Shown: positions 33,473-44,281 of the stretch, one piece after another
Layout of the letters: each line of letters opens with the position of its first letter
Position numbering within the stretch: the stretch's first letter is position 1
Assembly (NCBI RefSeq): GCF_910596095.1
Contig: NC_056545.1
Location: 1,534,001 to 1,598,000, forward strand
Length of the DNA stretch: 64,000 nt
Direction of reading: 5' to 3'
Source: Thunnus maccoyii
Lineage: Eukaryota > Chordata > Actinopteri > Scombriformes > Scombridae
Program-made: the position numbers and the translations under genes
Notes under the pieces: generated by a model
What the model was told of the DNA's origin: nothing
The model's input: the letters and a program-made list of their open reading frames with translations, nothing else
Database searches by the model: none

Positions 33473-34399
33473 TCAACAGCATAGATGGTACATGAGGATG
33501 GGTCTGATGGTCTGGTCTCTGATGCCATAGATTAGAGCACTCAGACATTTTAGAAAAAGGATAATACATACATAAATAATACTCTGGATGCACACAATTG
33601 CTACTCTTTTGAGGTTTTTTGACATGGCAATAAGCAACGGATCATGTGCAGTTGAGGAAAGACTGAGGCCCAGCTGAACCAGGTGCAGCAGCAGTGTGTT
33701 ACGAGCTTTATGGGCTGAAGCTTTGTCTGTGGAGGCTGACCTGGCTGCTATCATCACACCAATATAGGAACAAGTTACTGTCACACCAGCTAATGCAAAC
33801 AGAAAACAAGTGAAGGCTTTGCTATAATCATCAGACATTGGGCCAAGAAACATGGCTATGTCAGAGCAAAAGTCTTTCATCTGCAGGCTCTCCAGTTCTT
33901 CAAATGGAAAATCTAACAGCAAAAGAACTCGAATGAGAACATTTAGTGAACTGAACGCCCAAACTACAACAATAGCCACACCTGAGTTTCTGATGGTGAT
34001 GATGGTAGCGTGCCTCAGTGGGTAGCACACAGCTACATATCTCTCCAGAGACATCACCACCAGTGTGAGAGGAGACACTTCATTTGTGAGATCAGCGAGC
34101 ATGGCGAGAACACCACATACAGGATAGGTCAGCCATATTCTACAAGCAGACAGTAGATACAGTAACTGGCTTAGTGCCATCTGCACAGTGTCTGCAAAAA
34201 GTAGATTATACAGAAGAATATAACGGGAGGTCTCCCTAAACACATATTTAGTCCTCAAGGTGAAAAGCATGATCCCATTAATGAAGAGAAACACACAGCA
34301 TGCCACTGTAATTGGAGCAGAAGACAACACAATTTCCAGTAGTCTCCGGTACTGCAGTCCAACAGTGATGTTGGTCTGAGATGGAGTTGCATATGACAT
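33473..34399 (-). CDS. Olfactory receptor, OR131-2-like, shortened and probably degenerating (OR6)
   Basis: The frame gives 308 residues: all seven transmembrane segments are present, but the tail stops right after YHLCC. The CGA codon for Arg309 in the sisters is TGA here. The downstream sequence would otherwise still encode the usual tail. TM7 reads ILFLKCLSALIYG instead of ILLPRCLSALIYG, losing the conserved Pro-Arg. TLRTKYVF replaces TLRSKSVF at the first intracellular loop. Upstream, homology to other units ends at about 34487 and a LINE tail begins, so the first exon and promoter block are gone. Together these suggest a gene on its way to a pseudogene, although the core frame is open. 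Confidence 0.8.
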   Translation of the reverse strand: MSYATPSQTNITVGLQYRRLLEIVLSSAPITVACCVFLFINGIMLFTLRTKYVFRETSRYILLYNLLFADTVQMALSQLLYLLSACRIWLTYPVCGVLAMLADLTNEVSPLTLVVMSLERYVAVCYPLRHATIITIRNSGVAIVVVWAFSSLNVLIRVLLLLDFPFEELESLQMKDFCSDIAMFLGPMSDDYSKAFTCFLFALAGVTVTCSYIGVMIAARSASTDKASAHKARNTLLLHLVQLGLSLSSTAHDPLLIAMSKNLKRVAIVCIQSIIYVCIILFLKCLSALIYGIRDQTIRPILMYHLCC

Positions 34400-34487
34400 A
34401 TTAGAGAGACATTTATCGGACCCCTGTGAAAATGAGATAATATATCTGAAGGGTTTTACCCTGTTATACAGTAAATTTGACTAACTG

Positions 34488-34827
34488 AAATGATATCCTC
34501 TATTGATATTTTCAAGAAGCAGCTCAAAACTTAATTTTATGGTCTTGCTTTTAATTAACTCAACTTTTTATTTGCTCTTTACTGTTTTTACTACCTGTTT
34601 TATCTTTCTTATCTCATGATTTTACCTCTTTTTATCTTATTACCTCTTTTTATCACTGTAGTTTTTTTTATTGTTTATTGTATTTCTTTTATCCCTTTCT
34701 TTTAATATTTTTAAATATCTGTTTTTTGTTTGTTTTCACCTCTTTCTGTAAAGCACTTTGAGCTGCATTTTATGTTAGGAAAGGTGCTATATAAATAAAA
34801 TTTATTACCATTATTATTATTATTACT
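34488..34827 (+). mobile_element. CR1/L2-type LINE 3' end
   Basis: It starts inside what should be the OR6 intron with the same text as the LINE 3' part at about 8975-9200 (AGCTCAAAACTTA). It continues past the point kept elsewhere to a true 3' end: GTAAAGCACTTTGAGCTGC, GGTGCTATATAAATAAA and a TTA repeat. This full end helps to place the shorter tails at 1-150, 9060 and 13645. Confidence 0.7.
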
Positions 34828-35472
34828 CCATCTCTCTTTTGAATATGAATATGCAAATATTTTGAATTTCAAAAGTTTTCCTACTGGACACCAGATGTCT
34901 CCACCTTCACTGTAAAGTAAATTCTCAGTGTTTGTGCACTGCAGGCTTCAAGTTTCCACATCACACTTGTATAAACTGCATATTGGACCATGACTGGCTC
35001 TAAACTAGTTGTGGTGTCATAAATCATGCTTGTAATAATACACTTTAAAAACTTATATTTATTTATACTCAGAGCACAGAGAAACTTTCAGCAGATGAAT
35101 GTGAAAACAAACTGCACATACATCATTCTTCACATCAACATCCAAGTGAAGTAATAAGAAGAACACATTTTTGAGTGGAGGGGGACTTTAAGTTTTTGCA
35201 ACAGTGTTGGAACTGAAGTGTTTGAATACATTAAAATATCTACAAATATTAAAATCACTTCTGCATATTGCATTTTCCAACAATTAAAAAACAATGAACT
35301 CAAATACAGTATGTGCAGAGTATAGATAATTCAGGAAGGATATAAAGTACTGTTGCAATACTACATTATTTTATTCAGTATTTACATTTTAAAGACATTA
35401 AAGACATTCATATTTCTTTCAAATTAATATATATCTCTTTAAATAAGAAAAAAATGCTTGAATAATTCAATG
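34828..35472. repeat. 3' flank of OR7
   Basis: Ordinary receptor 3' flank, with small deletions (for example near 35213) compared with its sisters. No other gene. Confidence 0.6.
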
Positions 35473-36435
35473 TCACCTAGGGTGAGACCCCAGCCTTGGC
35501 AGTTTCAATCGACAGCATAGATGGTAAATGAGGATGGGTCTGATGGTCTGGTCTCTGATGCCATAGATTAGAGCACTCAGACATCTTGGGAGAAGGATAA
35601 TACATACATAAAGAATAATCTGGAGGCGCACAATGGCTACTCTGTCTAGGTTTTTTGAAATGGCAATAAACAACGGATCATGTGCAGTTGAGGAAAGACT
35701 GAGGCCCAGCTGAACCAGGTGCAGCAGCAGTGTGTTACGAGCTTTATGGGCTGAAGCTTTGTCTGTGGAGGCTGACCTGGCTGCTATCACCACAGCAATA
35801 TAGGAACAAGTTACTGTCACACTAGCTGATACAAACAGAAAACAAGTGAAGGCTTCGTTATAATCATGAGATATTGGGCTGAGAAACATGGCTGTGTCAG
35901 AGCAATAGTCTTTCATCTGCAGGCTCTCCAGTTCTTCAAATGGAAAATCTAACAGCAAAATAACTCGGATGAGAGCATTTAGTGAACAGAACGCCCAAAC
36001 TACAACAATAGCCACACCTGTGTTTCTGATGGTGATGATGGTAGCGTGCCTCAGTGGGTAGCACACAGCTACATATCTCTCCAGAGACATCACCATCAGC
36101 GTGAGAGGAGACACTTCATTTGTGAGATCAAGGAGCATGGCGAGAACACCACATGCAGGATAGGTCAGCCATATTCTACAAGCAGACAGTAGATACAGTA
36201 ACTGGCTTAGTGCCATCTGCATAGTGTCTGCAAAAAGTAGATTATACAGAAGAATATAACGGGAGGTCTCCCTAAACACAGACTTACTCCTCAAGGTGGA
36301 AAGCATGATCCCATTAATGAAGAGAAACACACAGCATGGCAGTGTAATTGGAGCAGAAAACAACACAATTTCCAGTAGTCCTCGGTACTGCAGTCCAACA
36401 GTGATGTTGGTCTGAGATGGAGTTGCATTTGACAT
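35473..36435 (-). CDS. Olfactory receptor, OR131-2-like (OR7)
   Basis: Intact 320-residue receptor and the most divergent of the OR1-OR8 group. It has the two-sequon N-terminus (N3-A-T and N10-I-T) and TLPCC in TM1. Private changes: IMLSTLRSK, TYPACGVLAMLLDL around Cys95, LMVMSLERY, WAFCSLN in TM4 and SISHDYNEAFTC in ECL2. Others are SYIAVVIAAR at the end of TM5 and a TM6-TM7 loop reading NLDRVAIVRLQIILYVC. All catalytic-type receptor motifs (E-R-Y, PRCLSALIYG, Cys pair) are kept. It lies only about 1.1 kb from OR6. Promoter block and acceptor candidate are present. Confidence 0.9.
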   Translation of the reverse strand: MSNATPSQTNITVGLQYRGLLEIVLFSAPITLPCCVFLFINGIMLSTLRSKSVFRETSRYILLYNLLFADTMQMALSQLLYLLSACRIWLTYPACGVLAMLLDLTNEVSPLTLMVMSLERYVAVCYPLRHATIITIRNTGVAIVVVWAFCSLNALIRVILLLDFPFEELESLQMKDYCSDTAMFLSPISHDYNEAFTCFLFVSASVTVTCSYIAVVIAARSASTDKASAHKARNTLLLHLVQLGLSLSSTAHDPLFIAISKNLDRVAIVRLQIILYVCIILLPRCLSALIYGIRDQTIRPILIYHLCCRLKLPRLGSHPR

Positions 36436-36675
36436 ATTAGAGAGACATTTATCGGACCCCTGTGAAAATGAGATAATATATCTGAAGGGTTTTACCCTGT
36501 TATACAGTAAATTTGACTAACTGGAAAACACATTTAAGATCTCAAAAAAACATTAAAATTTCAATGCAATTATGACACAAAAGCACAATTAAACAGTTTT
36601 ACCCTTAGAACAGTAAAAGCCCATCATCTTTGCAGAAATGTCTGTTGAGTTCACATGTAAAATAGAAAATAATCC

Positions 36676-36780
36676 ACATACATGTTCCCTGTGCCGACAG
36701 TTAGCAGGTTAGAAGCCATGCTTGAGTCCATGTGGGAGGAACTGATCTGCAGGGTTTGCCTGGCCTTAAATGCATTTTGA
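36676..36780 (-). promoter_or_regulatory. Predicted core promoter and first exon of OR7
   Basis: Donor-like GTATGTGG with its GT at 36681-36680. The TATA-like element reads TCAAAAT (36774-36780) instead of TTAAAAT, a one-base weakening not seen in the other units. Confidence 0.45.
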
Positions 36781-37109
36781 GATCTCAATCCTCACACCCA
36801 CTTCATGTGATACCATGAGATCAGTAATGTTAAACAGTGATGGATGATGTAATCCCTTTACAATTCTTACTCAGTACTCTAGTTCATGTCATTGTATATT
36901 CTGTTGCCTGGAGATTCAGTAGAGAAGCTCGGTCCAGCCCACACTAAGGTGGATAATCAGTCTGCTCCTGACAGAAAGTCCAGGATTCTAATAAAAATAG
37001 GCTATTTTGAAGTGGCTGGTCCAGCAGATAACTGTGTACATTCTAGAGTCTGTCCTGCTGTCCACATACCCTGCTGGCCTGACTGTAAGATACAAAGCTG
37101 GAACTCTAA

Positions 37110-39580
37110 CTAAAGCTGCAAGCAGCGTTGAACGGGCCCTCAACGCCGCAACGCAATCGAAGGGCTTCTGTCACGGGCATATAGATGTCTTCAGACCCGA
37201 GCTGTTTTCAGACAGTGCAAGAAGGAGATAAACATCACTTCCTTTGTCCACTATTTTGCCTGCTGCGGGGGCTGCTTTGCTGAAATTTGGTAGGGGGCGC
37301 TATTCAGCCAGTTTTCATCACCGACGGAATAATGTCATGTAGACTTGTTCAGGCCGGGAGAAGTTTGGTGCAGACTGGAGCATTTACAATAAAGTTATAG
37401 CGACTTCCTCTGTCATCGCGAAACATCAAATCTCAACGGTGTGAATTTTCTGAAGGGTGAGACGTGTCTGTCTTGCTCACACCTGTGTCATCAAAATGAT
37501 GCAAGTTTTTGGCCCATTCACTTGAATTTCAATTAGTAAATTTAAAACCCCTGATGAGTTTGTGTGTAAAACAAATTAATTTCCTGATTTTCATCAAGTC
37601 TATTTTTAGAAAAGTAAAGACTTTTAACCCACATGACCTGGTCAAAGTTTGATTGAAATGTGTACTCTCAGGTGTGTAGAGACAATAAGCAGCTGGACAC
37701 AAAAAAATACATTATATCTGAATGGAGAGTGTGAGCGAACCGCTAGGTGTTCGGGCCCTAATAAAGCAAAAACAGAGCTACAAATTTTAGTTTTGATGGT
37801 ATTTTTCTGCAGCACTTTATCACTAAACTGTCACCCTCACTCCATTTTTCCCTTCCCCTCATAGGTCATCCCCACCACTGAATTATAAATATAAAACCTA
37901 TAATTATTATAAAATAAATGATAATAACACCAAACTTCATACAAAGTTTGTATATAATGTACTGTATGTATATAGGCTCTTCTGCTGTATCCTACAAAAA
38001 TGAGTTGCATTCAACCCCCACACCAGTGGCGGCTGGTGACTCAAAAAATTGGGGAGGACAGGAGGAAAACCAACATACCGCATCAAACTATATCATTGTC
38101 CCCCACCTGATGAAATCAGAGGGGTGGGGGGCAATTTTATATGCCAATAAAACAATTTGCTTTTAAAAACAAAAACCCCTGAATGGTGTAAAGGCTGCTT
38201 CTTTTAAGACCTTTAGCATATACATATTGTTTCTAAACAAAGAAGAGCTCATTTTAGCCATGGACTGGTTCAGATGAGTGATTTTACCAACAAAGTGAAA
38301 TTCAAGTTTATAGTATTGTTCTATTGTGACAACAGATTTATGTTCTCATCAAAAACAGACAAGATATCACATGATTTACACGTGTTTCCTATGTATTTTC
38401 TTAGTATACAGAAATATATAAAGTACCCCAAAGCTTATAATGTGATACAGGTTCTGATCAGTGCTGAATACTAGAAAGACTGAACACTAAAAACATTCAC
38501 AGATCTAAAAGTGTAGGTTCACATCAGAAAGTATTAATGCATGTATCAAATACATGACTTACACACTCTGATCTATGTGCATGACATACAAAATATAGTC
38601 CACAAAGTTGACATGTTAACACTAACTCATGGTTCGGATCATATCAAGTATTTGAGTCATGAATCGGATTTTTAGGATCAGCAAAAAAAAAGGGGGGGAG
38701 ACAAATAAAACTTTGTTTTCTATTTATTCAGTAACACACTGATCGCACGAAACAGCAATGAACTTTTGCCCATGGTCTTAAATGAAAACATTCAAGACAA
38801 ACAATATTTAAGATGTCCAATGTTTAAATAAACTAAAATAAAATATATGAAATATTCAATGCTCAATTATTGCAATATGAGGCATGATACCTTCCTATTT
38901 TAAACACGGTAGTGTCTGAAACAGCCTCTGTCCACATCATCAAAACTTGATGATAACTTAGAAACATGAACACACGTCTTGTCCTGCACCTTGTTGAACA
39001 AGCCACAAAACAAACATTCACCGCTAACATCAGTTAGCAGCTAGATGCTAATTAGCTGCTCAGCTGCAGCACATCAAACAGCAGGTAAACATACCTACAG
39101 ATGTCACTTTGGACGCGTTAGATGCTGGTTTGATTGTTATCCTTCAAAATCCCTGTTAGCGACACACAGTCTGCCTATGACTTGTATTTACAGTAGTTTG
39201 TTTACTTTGTATGAAATGAGATGTTAAATTTTGCAATTAATCCCCAGTTCATATGCCTGCCGAACCGTGGGCGGCGATCCGTACGGATCAGGGATCAACT
39301 ACGATCAGTTAAACCACTAGTTAACACTTGTTATTCTAGTTACTTTAAGCTTATTACTCAATATACGGCTCAGCTTAAAAACAAACTAAAGAAACTGTCA
39401 GAAGCAAGCAGCCAGACCTCCTGCACACTCATTCACTAATCATACAACATCAACAGGTGACTGAACAATCACTCAATTAAAAACGGGATCAATTCCACAT
39501 GAATGAGTGAGCCCAGACAGCTCACTGTAACTTCAACAAGCAAACTACCCACACTACCTTATATATATATATCTGTCTAT
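37110..39580. mobile_element. Inverted copy of the unit 1 composite insertion (unit 7)
   Basis: Directly after the conserved 75-codon block the sequence becomes the reverse complement of about 5298-7545. It starts at AAGCTGCAAGCAGCG and ends at a TA run before CTGTCTATTGATGG. It includes the GGGCCC-ended element (37113-37762), the CAGTGGCGGCTGGTGAC stretch (about 38022) and GATCCGTACGGATC (about 39276-39289). No intact transposase. It replaces the LINE fragment and conserved block found in neighbouring units. Confidence 0.7.
37113..37762 (-). mobile_element. Short GGGCCC-ended non-autonomous element (inverted copy)
   Basis: It reads from GCTGCAAGCAGCGTTGAACG to CGAACCGCTAGGTGTTCGGG, the reverse of the copy at 6889-7543. 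Same size and same internal deletion as that copy; no coding capacity. Confidence 0.55.
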
Positions 39581-40691
39581 TGATGGAACAACTAATATCT
39601 GGGGTAAAAATGGAATTACCACCTTAAATGAACTTTATATAGACAATAAATTTACAATATTCAAACATTTCATTGAAAACCCCTCACTTGGATTTCTTTA
39701 AAAATCTCCTCCAGATGTGTATTAATTATAGAAAAATCATTTGCTTTGAGTAATATTTGTATCTGATGTGTTTTCCTCAAAAAAGTGCAAATGCTTTGTT
39801 AAACGTCCTTAAAATCAGAATCAGACACAGGTTTATTGCCAATTTATTGACGTTACCTTGGTGTTGTTGTGCATAACAATCAAAGTTAAAAGGTAAGATA
39901 AAAATCAATACCCATACAATGTATGAGAAAAACACAACTACCATAAAAGACAGGTGATATAAATATATACATAAAATTAACAATTAAGATATAGTAAATA
40001 TATACAGTACATATATATAAACTGACATCTGCTCCTTCTCTCTATTAAATATGAATATGCAAATATTTTGAGGTTCAAAAGTTTTCCTTCTGGACACCAG
40101 ATGTCTCCACCTTCACTGTAAAGTCCATTCTCAGTGTTTGTGCACTGCAGGCTTCAAGTTTCCACATCACACTTGTGTAAACTGCATATTGGACCATGAC
40201 TGGCTCCAAACTAGTTGTGGTGTCATAAATCATGCTTGTAATAATACACTTTAAAAACTTATATTTATTCATACTCAGAGCACAGAGAAACTTTCAGCAG
40301 GTGAATGTGAAAACAAACTGCACATACATCATTCTTCACATCAACATCCAAGTGAAGTAATAAGAAGAACACATTTTTGAGTGAAGGGGGACTTTAAGTT
40401 TTTGCCACAGTGTTGGAACTTTGTTGATGTAGAGTGAAGTGTTTGAATACATTAAAATATCTACAAATATTAAAATCACTTCTGCATATTGCATTTGCCA
40501 ACAATTAAAAAACAATGAACTCAAATACAGTATGTGCAGAGTATAGATAACTCAGGAAGGATATAAAGTACTGTTGCAATATTACTTTATTTTATTCTGT
40601 ATTTAAATTTTAAAGACATTAAAGACATTGATCTTACTTTCAAATTAATATATATCTCTTTAAATAAGAATAATGCTTGAATAATTCAATG
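39581..40691. repeat. Conserved intergenic segment and 3' flank of OR8
   Basis: It resumes the unit 3/4 type of intergenic text from CTGTCTATTGATGGAACAAC onward (compare 17800 and 22602), including the TCAGAATCAGACACAGG repeat end at about 39819. No gene. Confidence 0.65.
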
Positions 40692-41654
40692 TCATGTAGG
40701 TTGAGACCCCAGCCTTGGCAGTTTCAATCGACAGCATAGATGGTACATGAGGATGGGTCTGATGGTCTGGTCTCTGATGCCATAGATTAGAGCGCTCAGA
40801 CATCTTGGGAGCAGGATTATACATACATAAAGAACACTCTGGATGCGCAAAAGTACTACTCTGTCTAGGAATTTTGACATGGCAATAAGCAATGGGTCAT
40901 GTACAGTTGAGGAGAGACTGAGGCCCAGCTGCACCAGGTGCAGCAGCAGTGTGTTACGAGCTTTATGGGCTGAAGCTTTGTCTGTGGAGGCTGACCTGGC
41001 TGCTATCATCACACCAATATAGGAACAAGTTACTGTCACACCAGCTAATACAAACAGAAAACAAGTGAAGGCTTTGTTATAATGATCAGACATTGGGCCA
41101 AGAAACATGGCTATGTCAGAGCAAAAGTCTTTCATCTGCAGGCTCTCCAGTTCTTCAAATGGAAAATCTAACAGCAAAAGAACTCGGATGAGAACATTTA
41201 GTGAACTGAACGCCCAAACTACAACAATAGCCACACCTGTGTTTCTGATGGTGATGATGGTAGCATGCCTCAGTGGGTAGCACACAGCTACATATCTCTC
41301 CAGAGACATCACCACCAGTGTGAGAGGAGACACTTCATTTGTGAGATCAGCGAGCATGGCGAGAACACCACATACAGGATAGGTCAGCCATATTCTACAA
41401 GCAGACAGTAGATACAGTAACTGGCTTAGTGCCATCTGCACAGTGTCTGCAAAAAGTAGATTATACAGAAGAATATAACGGGAGGTCTCCCTAAACACAG
41501 ACTTACTCCTCAAGGTGAAAAGCATGATCCCATTAATGAAGAGAAACACACAGCATGCCACTGTAATTGGAGCAGAAGACAACACCATTTCCAGTAGTCC
41601 TCGGTACTGCAGTCCAACAGTGATGTTGGTCTGAGATGGAGTTGCATTTGACAT
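40692..41654 (-). CDS. Olfactory receptor, OR131-2-like (OR8)
   Basis: Intact 320-residue receptor. N-terminus MSNATPSQTNIT with two sequons, QYRGLLEMV and TVACC in TM1 as in OR5. TM4 has NTGVAIVVVW as in OR1 and OR2. The TM6-TM7 loop reads FLDRVVLLRIQSVLYVC, partly like OR10 (VLVRIQ). The tail ends RLGSQPT as in OR4, OR5 and OR9. All receptor motifs are present. The AG of the splice acceptor candidate next to the ATG is lost (CACGGGGG), as in OR5, while the CTTTCAG alternative further up is intact. Same upstream block and LINE fragment as OR5, of which the whole unit is a sister. Confidence 0.9.
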   Translation of the reverse strand: MSNATPSQTNITVGLQYRGLLEMVLSSAPITVACCVFLFINGIMLFTLRSKSVFRETSRYILLYNLLFADTVQMALSQLLYLLSACRIWLTYPVCGVLAMLADLTNEVSPLTLVVMSLERYVAVCYPLRHATIITIRNTGVAIVVVWAFSSLNVLIRVLLLLDFPFEELESLQMKDFCSDIAMFLGPMSDHYNKAFTCFLFVLAGVTVTCSYIGVMIAARSASTDKASAHKARNTLLLHLVQLGLSLSSTVHDPLLIAMSKFLDRVVLLRIQSVLYVCIILLPRCLSALIYGIRDQTIRPILMYHLCCRLKLPRLGSQPT

Positions 41655-41899
41655 ATTAGAGAGACATTTAAGGGACCCCCGTGAAAATGAGATATATCTG
41701 AAAGGGTTTTACCCTGTTATACAGTAAATTTGACTAACTGGAAAACACATTTAAGATCTCAAAAAAAAAAAACACATGAAAATTTCAATGCAATTATGAC
41801 ACAAAAGCACAATTAAACAGTTTTACCCTTAGAACAGTAAAAAACCATCATCTTGGCAGAAATGTCTGTTGAGTTCACATGTAAAATAGAAAATAACCC

Positions 41900-42004
41900 A
41901 CATACATGTTCCCTGTGCCGACAGTTAGCAGGTTAGAAGCCGTGCTTGAGTCCATGTGGGAAGAACTGATCTGCAGGGTTTGCTTGGCCTTAAATGCATT
42001 TTAA
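41900..42004 (-). promoter_or_regulatory. Predicted core promoter and first exon of OR8
   Basis: TTAAAAT at 41998-42004 and donor-like GTATGTGG with its GT at 41905-41904; spacing as in unit 1. Confidence 0.5.
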
Positions 42005-42449
42005 GATCTCAATCCTCACACCCACTTCATGTGATACCATGACATGTAAGTATGGTAACTAGATCAGTAATGTTAAACAGTGATGGATGATGTAATCCCT
42101 TTACAATTCTTACTCAATACTCTAGTTCATGTCATTGAATATTCTGTTGCCTGGAGATTCAGTACAGAAGCTCGGTCCAGCCCTCACTAAGGTGGATAAT
42201 CAGTCTGCTCCTGACAGAAAGTTCAGGATTCTAATAAAAATAGGCTATTTTGAAGTGGCTGGTCCAGCAGATAACTGTGTACATTCTAGAGTCTGTCCTG
42301 CTGTCCACATACCCTGCCGGCCTGAATGCAAGATACAAAGCTGTAACTCTAAGTAACAATGACTCTCTTCTAATGCAACTGCTGTTATGGTTGTTGGAAA
42401 TTATTTAGAATACCAGTATACTTTTTCTTAGCCTGGCATCACCAAACTA

Positions 42450-43125
42450 GACAAGGCAAGTTTATTTAGCAACAAGGCAAAGTGAGATAATGTGCAAAAG
42501 GAACACACAATATAAGGACACTTAAATACAATCAAAAACAGTCATTAAAGACATGCAGTTTTCTGGGAGTTTGTTCAGATATGTGGAGCATAGATGCCCT
42601 AGACGACCTGAGAGGTCTGAATGGTTCACAACATAACAGCAGACCAAAAGTGTATTTTGGCCCTAAACCATTCAGTGCTTTATAAAACAACAGCAGTATT
42701 TTAAAATCAATTCTTTGACAGACAGGAAGTCAGTGTAAAGATCGGAGAACTGGAGATGTATGATCCACTGTCTTAGTCTTAGTGAGGACTCGAGCAGCAG
42801 CGTTGTGAATCAGCTGCAGCTGTCTGATCGATATTTTTAGGGAGACCTGTGAAGACGGTGTTACACTAATCAAGTCTACTGGAGATAAATTCATGGACAA
42901 GTTTTTCCAAATCCTGTTGAGACATAAGTCTTTTAATCCTTGATACATTCTTCAGCTGACTTTGTAATTGTCTTAATGTGGCTGTTGAAATTCAGGTCTG
43001 AGTCCATGATTACACCAAGATTTGTGGCTTAGTTTGTGGTTTTTAACATTATCGATTGAAGCTGAGTGCTGACTTTTAATTCCTCTTCTTTGGCTCCAAA
43101 AACAGTTACTTTGGTTCTATCTCAC
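42450..43125 (-). mobile_element. CR1/L2-type LINE fragment, antisense (unit 8)
   Basis: Same fragment as in units 2, 4 and 5; 42730-42948 on the minus strand. Decayed. Confidence 0.75.
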
Positions 43126-44281
43126 GCAGGCTCCACCCTCTACTGGACTCTATGGGAAATACTCTCGTCCAATCACACATATTTTGAGAAAATATTCTGG
43201 CTGGGCGTGTAGCTGGTCAAGGCAGTTACAGTCTGGGTCTGTTGGTTGTTGCTGTGGATTTGGGAATCCATTGTAGTGGGCTTAATGTTCAAATACAGTA
43301 AAATGGGTATTAGACTGAGATATACAAAAAATCATCATAGACCTTGTCCCCATTGAAATTGCAAACAATAAAAAAGACAGAAAACTTTTAATCAAAATGT
43401 GTTCTGACCATAAATAATTATAGAAAATATATATATTCCTGTTGCAATACCTAGCCAAAGTTATGATTCTAATGCACTATATTGAACACTTAACATTCCC
43501 TACAGTAGACCATAGAGAATTAGCTTAACATAAACTTTTAATTAACTTTTTGCACAAAACGAGGACTGTGGATTTTGTCCCCAATCACTTATATTCGATC
43601 TTTAAATTACCAGTATAATGCCTGAATAAGCAGCTGAGTATCTGTTGTATCAGAGGGTTTGGTACATTTATTAGAGCACAGTCTGATATTGACTGGCCTA
43701 ATGATGGGTCAAACATTTCATATTAATAGTGGGATTTCATAGGAATGCTCCCCAAGTTTCCAAAATAACAAAATGAGGATTGTTTCTTGTAAAATGCCTT
43801 CATGAGTTTGTTGGTACAGTTTGTGATATTGTATGAATGTAATTATCTCAGGTTGAAGTCACAGATTAGGATAAAAGATTAGATTGAACACGGAACTTCA
43901 GCCATGTAAATATTTGCATCTGACACTGTAAATGAGGTTTTATATTCAGTTTGCAAGGTCAAGTTACAAATGGAAAGCTGAATGCCGTTTTCAGTCAACA
44001 TCATTAAAACAGTCACACTGACTGTTGGCCTCTGTTCTCTAGAGCAAAGGTTTTTTGCATTGTAGGGATTTTGAAGATTTGATGAGTGGTAGAGCAGTTA
44101 TGGTTTTTTTATGTTAAAAATATTTTCTGCTTGTTAATGGAGGACATTAGTATTGATACTGATCAAAAATCATCTTTGAGTGCTGCTGTGTACCAAGCTC
44201 CAACAAAGTGAACTAAAATCCAAATTCATCCAATTTGTTGAATGTTCCTTTAAAATTTAGGTTCACCTTTTCACTTCACTT
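43126..44281. repeat. Conserved intergenic segment (unit 8), no gene
   Basis: Counterpart of 26166-27335 in unit 5, close to identical over long runs. Confidence 0.65.
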
